From NCBI RefSeq assembly GCF_004138495.1, contig NZ_ML142866.1:1-5132 (forward strand): a DNA stretch of 5,132 nt, written 5' to 3'. This DNA comes from Phytoactinopolyspora endophytica. GTDB lineage: Bacteria; Actinomycetota; Actinomycetes; Jiangellales; Jiangellaceae. The position numbers and the translations under genes are program-made. The first letter of the stretch is position 1. Each line of letters opens with the position of its first letter. Shown here one piece after another: positions 1-4,459 of the stretch. The notes under the pieces are model-generated. The model searched no databases. It saw nothing but the letters and a program-made list of their open reading frames with translations, and was not told the origin of the DNA.

Positions 1-30
1 AGCTTATGTTTTCCCAGCTCTCCGCGTCAA
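1..30 (-). promoter_or_regulatory. Strong vegetative promoter at window edge (rrn-like, downstream copy)
   Basis: On the minus strand the -35 box TTGACG lies at 30-25. An 18-bp spacer follows, then the -10 box TAAGCT at 6-1, which matches the TAnnnT pattern of actinobacterial housekeeping sigma factors. The transcription start would fall just outside the window. The design matches the promoter at 341-312 in -35 sequence, spacer length and four of the first five bases of the -10 box onward, and both -35 boxes are preceded by ATT. The gene it drives lies beyond position 1; an rRNA operon is my best guess. Confidence 0.6.
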
Positions 31-255
31 ATCCGGACTTTTATCCGAACTGGCGCTGGACCAGAGTCAGTACCGCACTCCTCGCCGGGGCAACTCCACT
101 AGCCTACCACGTCCAACCGGGCTTCGTGTCCCGAACATCTGGCATAAAACTGGGCCGATGTCCGACTGACGCTTACACAGTCTTGGGAGGCACCTCATGA
201 GATGACCGACCCAACCCGACCCGTGTGAGCCCGGCTTGGATGTCCTTCTCAGGAG

Positions 256-282
256 GTTTGGCACCACGGCCGGCCGCCAAAC
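256..282 (-). other. Stem-loop downstream of tyrS
   Basis: GTTTGGC (256-262) and GCCAAAC (276-282) form a perfect 7-bp stem around a GC-rich 13-nt loop containing CGGCCGGCCG. No U-tract follows on the minus strand. It could terminate tyrS transcripts, since actinobacterial terminators often lack U-tails. However, it also lies downstream of the promoter at 341-312, so any transcript from there must read through it. It might instead be a leader structure of that transcript. Confidence 0.35.
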
Positions 283-311
283 TCGGCGTCCCGCTCCCGT
301 AGGCCTAGAGA

Positions 312-341
312 AACTTACGACCTGCGAGCGGGCGACGTCAA
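312..341 (-). promoter_or_regulatory. Strong vegetative promoter just after tyrS (rrn-like, upstream copy)
   Basis: On the minus strand TTGACG lies at 341-336, followed by an 18-bp spacer and TAAGTT at 317-312. The expected start is near 306-304. It begins about 42 bp after the tyrS stop codon and points away from tyrS, so it cannot serve tyrS. It would produce a leader of more than 300 nt reaching the window edge, where a near-identical promoter follows. This is consistent with tandem promoters of a stable-RNA operon. Confidence 0.6.
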
Positions 342-383
342 ATGAGGCCGACGTGACGCCGCCCACTCCTCCAAAACGCCAGG

Positions 384-1670
384 TCAGGCCAGGTCGACGC
401 CGCCAACGGTGCGCTTGCCCCGGCGCAGAACCAGCCAGCGACCGTGGAGAAGATCGTCGTGAGCCGGCCGGGCTTCCGGATCGAGGCCGGGATCGAGGCG
501 GAGGTTATTCACGTACGCCCCGCCTTCCGCCAGCGCGCGTCGCGCGGCCGAGCGTGACGGCACGAGGCCCGACTGGACGAACAACTCGATGTACGTCGGC
601 AGCTCCGCGCCTGCCTCCACGCGGGGTGCGCCCGCTTCGGCCAGCGCCGCCCCGAGAGTCCTCGCGTCGAGATCTTGCAGTGCCCCGAAGCCGAACAACG
701 CGCGCGACGCCGCTTCGACACGTTCAGTCTCTTCCGCACCGTGCACGAGCGCGGTCACATCTTGAGCCAGCGCGCGTTGAGCCGCTCTCGCCGCGGGCTT
801 CTCCGCGAGCTCCTTCTCCAGCTCCGCGATCTCATCCTGGCTTCGGAAGGTGAAGACCTTCAGGTAGTTGACGACGTCCCGGTCATCGCTGTTGAGCCAG
901 AACTGGAAGAAGGCGTACGGACTCGTCATCTCTGGATCAAGCCATACCGCCCCGCCCTCGGTCTTCCCGAACTTGGTTCCGTCAGCCTTGGTCATCAGCG
1001 GCGTTCCCAGTGCGTGGACGGCCTCGTGTTCCACCCGGTGGATCAGGTCGACGCCACTGGTCAGGTTGCCCCACTGGTCGCTGCCGCCGGTCTGCAGCGT
1101 GCATCCGTACCGGCGCCTGAGTTCCAGGAAGTCCATTCCTTGCAGGATCTGGTAGCTGAACTCGGTGAAACTGATCCCTTGCTCGCTGTTCAGCCGTGCG
1201 CTCACCGACTCCTTACTGAGCATGCGGCCGACGCGGAAATGCTTGCCGACGTCTCGCAGGAAGTCGATCGCCGACAGGCCGGACGTCCAGTCCAGGTTGT
1301 TGACCAGCTCCGCCGCATGCGGCCCGGAGAAGTCGAGCAACGGCTCGATCTGGCGGCGGATACCTTCCACCCACCCGGCCACAACGTCGGGCTCGTTGAG
1401 TGTGCGTTCCCCCGCCATCTTCGGATCACCGATCAGGCCCGTCGCCCCGCCCACCAACGCGAGAGGGTTGTGTCCCGCGTCCTGCAGTCGCCGCATGGTC
1501 AGCAGCTGGACCAGGTTTCCTATGTGCAGGCTAGGCGCTGTGGGGTCGAAGCCGCAGTAGTACGTGACCGGACCAGCCGCCAGAGCGGCGCGCAGCGCCT
1601 GCTCGTCGGTCGACAGCGCGATCAAACCGCGCCAATGCAGCTCGTCGATGATATCGGTCACGGTGCTCAT
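384..1670 (-). CDS. tyrS: Tyrosyl-tRNA synthetase (TyrRS), class Ic
   Basis: This cytoplasmic enzyme activates tyrosine with ATP and charges tRNA-Tyr for translation. The 428-residue protein has the usual bacterial TyrRS length. Visible motifs in order: the tyrosine pocket YCGFDPTAPSLHIGN (residues 38-52), whose HIGN is the HIGH signature; FSYQILQGMDF (171-181); GGSDQWGN (195-202); and the second ATP signature as KFGKT (233-237), the TyrRS form of KMSKS. The C-terminal part from about residue 365 fits the S4 RNA-binding domain that contacts tRNA. The ATG at 1670 is chosen because GAAGGAG lies 4 nt upstream, the only strong Shine-Dalgarno before a gene here. The frame stays open to a GTG at 1784, but that extension resembles no TyrRS N-terminus. 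mpg lies 207 bp upstream, an adjacency also known in Mycobacterium tuberculosis. No T-box-like leader or strong promoter is evident. Confidence 0.98.
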   Translation of the reverse strand: MSTVTDIIDELHWRGLIALSTDEQALRAALAAGPVTYYCGFDPTAPSLHIGNLVQLLTMRRLQDAGHNPLALVGGATGLIGDPKMAGERTLNEPDVVAGWVEGIRRQIEPLLDFSGPHAAELVNNLDWTSGLSAIDFLRDVGKHFRVGRMLSKESVSARLNSEQGISFTEFSYQILQGMDFLELRRRYGCTLQTGGSDQWGNLTSGVDLIHRVEHEAVHALGTPLMTKADGTKFGKTEGGAVWLDPEMTSPYAFFQFWLNSDDRDVVNYLKVFTFRSQDEIAELEKELAEKPAARAAQRALAQDVTALVHGAEETERVEAASRALFGFGALQDLDARTLGAALAEAGAPRVEAGAELPTYIELFVQSGLVPSRSAARRALAEGGAYVNNLRLDPGLDPEARPAHDDLLHGRWLVLRRGKRTVGGVDLA

Positions 1671-1877
1671 GTCTCCTTCGAAGATCACAGTGGTTCCGGG
1701 CGCTCGGTCCCGACGTGCTAGGCGCGCCCACGCCGGCAGGTCCCGGCCTCCCCCAATGTTCCCGCATATTCCGCATGGGCGCACGCCCGAATCCGCACGC
1801 GGCCGGGCACGCCCCCATATGCCCGAGCAGTCGTGATCACGCTCGAGCGGCCTGTCGCGGTAGTCCGGCCTTCAGTG
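1671..1877 (-). other. mpg-tyrS intergenic region with nested palindromes
   Basis: The gap holds the tyrS Shine-Dalgarno (GAAGGAG) at its tyrS end. No convincing -35/-10 pair could be found by eye, so it is open whether tyrS has its own promoter or is read through from mpg. Near the mpg end there is a perfect 10-bp palindrome CGTGATCACG (1832-1841), overlapped by the 8-bp palindrome GCTCGAGC (1841-1848). Both are embedded in a CGAGC (1824-1828)/GCTCG (1841-1845) inverted repeat. These could be an operator or part of an mpg terminator, but nothing here decides it. Confidence 0.4.
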
Positions 1878-2522
1878 CTAGGCCTTCCGCCGTCGTCGTG
1901 GACTGTGCGCGCGGTACGTGGAAACCGTCGGATCACTTTCGATCCAGAAACGCCACGGGAAATGCACACCGTCACCCCCGGGACTGGCGACGCCCACTCG
2001 CGGCCCGGTGGCGACTCGTTCCGGCAGCTCGTCCGAGCGCTCCAAGGACAGCTCACTCGCCTCGCCGATCAGATCAGCACCGTTGTGCTCCCGCGCTATG
2101 CCAAGCGTTGTCGTCAGCCTCGCAGGGCCGCGCGCCAAGTCACGTGGGGTACGAACCGCAGGCCGGCGACTCTGGGCGACGTCCTGTCCCTCCACAACCT
2201 CTCCGGCCCGGAGCAGCACAGCCGTGGCCGTGCCGTCCTCCCCGCACACGACGTTCGCACAGAAGTGCATCCCGTACGTGAAATACACGTAGAGGAAGCC
2301 CGCCGGCCCGAACATCACCGCGTTGCGCGGCGTCTGCCCTCGATAAGCATGTGAACCTGGGTCGTCGGCGCCCATATACGCCTCGACCTCGGTGAGCCGT
2401 ACCGCGACGACGCCCTCGGCAGTCCGATGGCACAGCACACCTCCGAGCAGATCCGGCGCTACCTCGATGCCTGGACGAGACAAGAAGTCCCGGGTGATCG
2501 GCTGACTGGTCGGCTGCTCCAT
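1878..2522 (-). CDS. mpg: 3-methyladenine DNA glycosylase, AAG/MPG family
   Basis: This enzyme flips out and excises alkylated or deaminated purines such as 3-methyladenine and hypoxanthine, leaving an abasic site for base excision repair. It is 214 residues long, close to the roughly 200 of bacterial homologues. The family core is intact: LTEVEAYMG (43-51), with E47 corresponding to the catalytic glutamate (E125 in human AAG) and Y49 as a base-stacking residue; SHAYRGQTPRN (57-67), with the pocket histidine H58; and FLYVYFTYGMHFCAN (76-90), where Y83 lines the pocket and H86 stands at the position of the intercalating tyrosine of human AAG. RGPARL (131-136) is the conserved late motif. The C-terminus is short and arginine-rich. 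The ATG at 2522 is favoured because family similarity starts soon after it. It has no Shine-Dalgarno but sits 7 nt after GATACT, suggesting a leaderless mRNA. The frame also extends to a TTG at 2618, which I reject. Confidence 0.96.
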   Translation of the reverse strand: MEQPTSQPITRDFLSRPGIEVAPDLLGGVLCHRTAEGVVAVRLTEVEAYMGADDPGSHAYRGQTPRNAVMFGPAGFLYVYFTYGMHFCANVVCGEDGTATAVLLRAGEVVEGQDVAQSRRPAVRTPRDLARGPARLTTTLGIAREHNGADLIGEASELSLERSDELPERVATGPRVGVASPGGDGVHFPWRFWIESDPTVSTYRAHSPRRRRKA

Positions 2523-2695
2523 CAGAACAAGTATCCAGTTTGCGTCACCGCGTCTGGCACCGCCGTAGGTTTGCCACCCAGGCGGTTCGGCCTCAGAACC
2601 GCTACAGGACCTCCGCAAGCCACCATTCGGATGCCGCTCCGAAAGGCTCTGCGCCGTTCCTCACGTCTCTCATCAGCGACTTTGATCTCAGACAT
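2522..2695 (-). CDS. Possible 57-residue small protein ending on the mpg start codon
   Basis: I do not recognise this product and am not sure it is real. An ATG at 2695 preceded by GAGG at 8 nt spacing opens a 57-residue frame. The frame starts MSEIKVADERREERRR, is strongly basic in its first third, and ends TGYLF. Its TGA shares one base with the mpg ATG (TGATG), the overlap typical of translational coupling. Against it: only about 60% of third codon positions are G or C, it uses AGA twice, it runs through the stem-loop at 2582-2602, and it competes with the leaderless-start model for mpg. No transmembrane segment or known motif is visible. Confidence 0.22.
   Translation of the reverse strand: MSEIKVADERREERRRAFRSGIRMVACGGPVAVLRPNRLGGKPTAVPDAVTQTGYLF
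2530..2560 (-). promoter_or_regulatory. Candidate leaderless promoter of mpg
   Basis: On the minus strand GTGCCA (2560-2555, four of six against TTGACA) is followed by a 19-bp spacer and GATACT (2535-2530, four of six against TATAAT, with the key A2 and T6). Seven nucleotides separate the -10 box from the mpg ATG, so transcription would start at or next to the A of the start codon. This explains the absent Shine-Dalgarno. The -35 match and long spacer are weak. Confidence 0.4.
2582..2602 (-). terminator. Stem-loop between the ddn-like gene and mpg
   Basis: GCGGTTC and GAACCGC form a perfect 7-bp GC-rich stem with a 7-nt loop (TGAGGCC on the minus strand). It sits about 140 nt after the ddn-like stop codon and 60 nt before the mpg start, upstream of the candidate mpg promoter, where a terminator separating the two units would be expected. 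There is no U-tract on either side, so it would be the U-less type often proposed for actinobacteria. It is symmetrical and could act on either strand or be incidental. Confidence 0.4.
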
Positions 2696-2740
2696 CGTCC
2701 GAGCCTCATGTCCACCAGCGGGGCCGACGACGCGCTGCCC

Positions 2741-3184
2741 TCAGCCGCGATCGCCACGTCGCTCGTCGTCGGCTTCGAGGAAGACGACCGGAATGAGGCG
2801 GTCCGTGTTCGATTCGTAGACGCGGTAGCCGTGGTAGGCGGCGAGCACCTTCGGCCACCACACCTCCCGCTCCTCCGGGGTCGCCGTACGGGCGCGCACC
2901 GGCCACTTCTCCGACCGCACCTGCACCATCGCGCGCGGATCGGCCTGGAGGTTCTGGTACCACTCGGGATGGTTCGGGCGTCCGCCCCACGAAGCGATCA
3001 CCACGGGCGTGTCGCCGTCGCTGAGGTAAAGCAACGGCACCCGGTGCGGCTTGCCGGTCTTCCGGCCCCGCGTGGTGAGCAACAGCATGTCGTTGCGGAC
3101 CAGCCGTCGGCCGATCACCCCGCCGGTCAGCCGGTAGAGGAAAATGTGCAGACGAGAAAGCCGCCTAGCTGTGGCATCACGCAC
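2741..3184 (-). CDS. Ddn-like F420H2-dependent (nitro)reductase family protein
   Basis: It belongs to the deazaflavin-dependent nitroreductase (Ddn, DUF385) family of actinobacterial split-barrel proteins, which use reduced coenzyme F420 to reduce quinones, nitro compounds or other acceptors. The substrate here cannot be told. From the GTG at 3184 it has 147 residues, near the 151 of M. tuberculosis Ddn. Family landmarks: TTRGRKTGKPHR (37-48), the IASWGG loop (63-68) with the conserved serine S65, PEWYQNL (73-79) with ADPRAMVQ (81-88), and the YxxYxxY pattern Y117/Y120/Y123 followed by TDR and IPVV. The position of Ddn Tyr65 appears to be leucine, with a tyrosine one residue later. No signal peptide is seen; an amphipathic N-terminal helix (RRLSRLHIFLYRL) may touch the membrane as in relatives. 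The start is uncertain: GTG 3184 lies 7 nt after TAAACT (leaderless), while in-frame GTGs exist at 3214 and 3286. Confidence 0.9.
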   Translation of the reverse strand: MRDATARRLSRLHIFLYRLTGGVIGRRLVRNDMLLLTTRGRKTGKPHRVPLLYLSDGDTPVVIASWGGRPNHPEWYQNLQADPRAMVQVRSEKWPVRARTATPEEREVWWPKVLAAYHGYRVYESNTDRLIPVVFLEADDERRGDRG

Positions 3185-3191
3185 ACCTCCG

Positions 3192-3197
3192 AGTTTA
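3192..3197 (-). promoter_or_regulatory. Candidate -10 box of the ddn-like gene
   Basis: TAAACT (3197-3192) fits the TAnnnT pattern and ends 7 nt before the GTG at 3184, the same spacing as at mpg. No good -35 lies 16-19 bp upstream. Between this box and the GTG is GGAGG (3190-3186), which is only 1 nt from that GTG and cannot act on it as a Shine-Dalgarno. Confidence 0.35.
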
Positions 3198-3298
3198 GAA
3201 CCCGGAATCTTCACCCGCCTGATCCCGGACAGACAGATCTGACACGGGCCAGTCGCGAGCGCTTTGTCGACCGGACGGCGCGCCACGGGCCACCGACC

Positions 3299-3346
3299 TC
3301 AGCGCGCCAACACCTCAGCACGTCAGCACGTCAGCGCGTCAACGGG
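3299..3346. repeat. Short degenerate tandem repeat at the dinB stop codon
   Basis: The octamer TCAGCACG occurs twice head to tail (3315-3322, 3323-3330), followed by TCAGCGCG (3331-3338) and TCAACGGG (3339-3346). A further TCAGCGCG lies at 3299-3306. The fourth unit contains the dinB stop codon (TCA, read as TGA on the minus strand). The array most likely arose by replication slippage. Any role is unknown. Confidence 0.7.
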
Positions 3347-4358
3347 CGAACTCCGCGCGAACCCCCAGCAGTCTCACAGGTCGTCGATCGGTGAACGCGC
3401 CGAGCGCCGCGAGAGCCGCTTCCTCGATCGCCGGGGCTTCCGCGGTCGGAGCTGGCAGCGCCTTCCCGTGTGTATAGGTGAAGAATGGTACGTAGCGGAC
3501 TTTTACGACGACGCGGACGGCCGGGCGGGCCTCTCCGACCACGTCGGCGGCGACGAGGCGCGCCAGCCGGATGACCTCAGCCGTGACATCCTCCCAGTGG
3601 TCGAGATCGCTCTGGAAGGTCGTCTCGCGGCTTCGAGAACGGGCGACGTGCGGGGTGTCTGACACTGCAGAGCCTGCCTGGCCCCGGCCCACCCGCACCA
3701 GCCACGGCCCGGTCGTCGGCCCGATCCGCGCCGCCAGCGCGTCCGGATCCGCGTGAGCGAGCTGCCGAACCGTCACGATCCCGAGGCTTTCCAGCCGCTT
3801 CGCCGTTTTGCGCCCGATGCCGTACAACGCGTCAGTGGGCTGATCACCGAGCACCGCGAACCACGTCTGATGGGTCAGCCGGAACACGCCGGATGGTTTG
3901 CCGAACCCGGTGGCCAGTTTGGCCTGCAACCTGTTCTGCCCGATTCCGACGGTGCAGTCGAGATCGGTCGCCTCCCGCACGCGTTCCTGGATCCGCCGAG
4001 CCGTGGACTCCGGATCGTCGTGGTCGACGCCGAGAAACGCCTCATCCCACCCCAGGACCTCGACCACGCCGAACTCCCGCAGCACCGTCATCACCTCTAC
4101 CGACACCGCGTCGTATGTGTCCCGGTCGACGGGGAGGAACACCGCGTCTGGGCAGCGACGGGCGGCCAACCGCAGCGGCAGCCCTGAATGCACGCCGTAC
4201 TCCCGCGCTTCGTACGAGGCCGTGCTGACAACACCCCGCTTGGTCGGATCCCCGTCGCCACCCACGACGACGGGCCGTCCGCGCAGCTCAGGATCGCGCA
4301 ACACCTCGACGGCGGCGATGAACTGGTCAAGGTCCACGTGCAGCACCCAGCGGGCCAT
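3339..4358 (-). CDS. dinB: DNA polymerase IV, DinB2-type Y-family translesion polymerase
   Basis: This low-fidelity polymerase extends DNA past damaged template bases. The 339-residue protein carries the Y-family landmarks: HVDLDQF (7-13) with metal-binding D9; YEAREYGVHSGLPL (49-62); GWDEAFLG (103-110), where D105 and E106 complete the catalytic triad; GIGQNRLQAKLATGFGKP (138-155), which binds the triphosphate; a helix-hairpin-helix LYGIGRKTAKRL (178-189); and a little-finger domain from about 240. GWDEA in place of the usual S-x-DEA, plus overall similarity, points to the mycobacterial DinB2 (Rv3056) branch. Ile14 sits where most DinB proteins have an aromatic steric gate. The chain stops at LLGVRAEFAR, so the C-terminal beta-clamp peptide of E. 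coli Pol IV is absent. The ATG at 4358 is chosen because the N-terminus aligns. It has no Shine-Dalgarno; CACAAT lies 5 nt upstream. No LexA-type box is seen. Confidence 0.96.
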   Translation of the reverse strand: MARWVLHVDLDQFIAAVEVLRDPELRGRPVVVGGDGDPTKRGVVSTASYEAREYGVHSGLPLRLAARRCPDAVFLPVDRDTYDAVSVEVMTVLREFGVVEVLGWDEAFLGVDHDDPESTARRIQERVREATDLDCTVGIGQNRLQAKLATGFGKPSGVFRLTHQTWFAVLGDQPTDALYGIGRKTAKRLESLGIVTVRQLAHADPDALAARIGPTTGPWLVRVGRGQAGSAVSDTPHVARSRSRETTFQSDLDHWEDVTAEVIRLARLVAADVVGEARPAVRVVVKVRYVPFFTYTHGKALPAPTAEAPAIEEAALAALGAFTDRRPVRLLGVRAEFAR

Positions 4359-4459
4359 GGTTCATTGTGCCGTGTCCGCCCCCGCGAGCCGGACGCGTAC
4401 ACGAGACACGCAAGGCTGCAACCCTGACCGGACGGCACCGATTCCGTTACGGTTCGAAG
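4359..4459. promoter_or_regulatory. Divergent intergenic region dinB / O-methyltransferase
   Basis: This 101-bp gap must hold both divergent promoters. Toward the methyltransferase (plus strand), CTGACC (4424-4429, four of six against TTGACA), an 18-bp spacer and TACGGT (4448-4453, TAnnnT) lie 6 nt before the ATG, fitting a leaderless transcript. Toward dinB (minus strand), CACAAT (4369-4364) lies 5 nt before the ATG with no recognisable -35. TTCGAA at 4453-4458 is a lone 6-bp palindrome, not a full GAAC-N4-GTTC SOS box. Confidence 0.45.

Larger units (their letters stand above)
1..383 (-). other. Gene-free region downstream of tyrS, probable rRNA-operon promoter region
   Basis: No convincing protein gene is visible in this stretch. 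Read on the minus strand, it begins just after the tyrS stop codon. It contains a near-consensus promoter at 341-312, a stem-loop at 282-256 and a second promoter of the same design at 30-1. Weaker candidates lie between them: CTGACT, 19-bp spacer, GATAAA at 70-40, and an isolated TAGGCT at 106-101 that lacks a matching -35. Several strong vegetative promoters firing the same way through a long non-coding leader is the usual arrangement ahead of actinobacterial rRNA operons. No 16S sequence is inside the window, so the rRNA assignment is inference; another highly expressed gene is possible. Confidence 0.5.

Noticed and set aside
101..106. Third rrn-like promoter around TAGGCT
   Set aside because: The -10 is good, but no -35-like hexamer lies 16-19 bp upstream; the best is GGGACA at 20 bp.
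67..366. Minus-strand 99-codon open frame with GTG start and GGAGGA upstream
   Set aside because: It runs through the promoter at 341-312 and the stem-loop, and its composition and sequence look random. A non-coding leader explains the region better.
675..1721. Long plus-strand open frame opposite tyrS (about 348 codons), with shorter ones at 868-1155, 1165-1560 and 236-853
   Set aside because: All lie antisense to the well-supported tyrS or to the promoter region. The translations show no domain and reflect the lack of stops in GC-rich coding DNA.
1671..1784. N-terminal extension of TyrRS to a GTG at 1784
   Set aside because: The extension resembles no TyrRS N-terminus, and the ATG at 1670 has a strong, well-spaced Shine-Dalgarno.
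1671..1877. T-box riboswitch ahead of tyrS
   Set aside because: I could find no T-box sequence or terminator/antiterminator pair, and the gap is short for one.
1833..2354. Plus-strand open frames opposite mpg (1833-2354, 1918-2292)
   Set aside because: They are antisense to a clear glycosylase gene with intact active-site motifs, and have no domain of their own.
2540..3394. Plus-strand open frame of about 284 codons opposite the ddn-like gene
   Set aside because: It is antisense to a recognisable family member, spans two intergenic gaps and the octamer repeat, and has no recognisable motif or ribosome-binding site.
4359..4459. LexA/SOS box upstream of dinB
   Set aside because: Only TTCGAA is present, not a GAAC-N4-GTTC palindrome, and it lies nearer the divergent gene.
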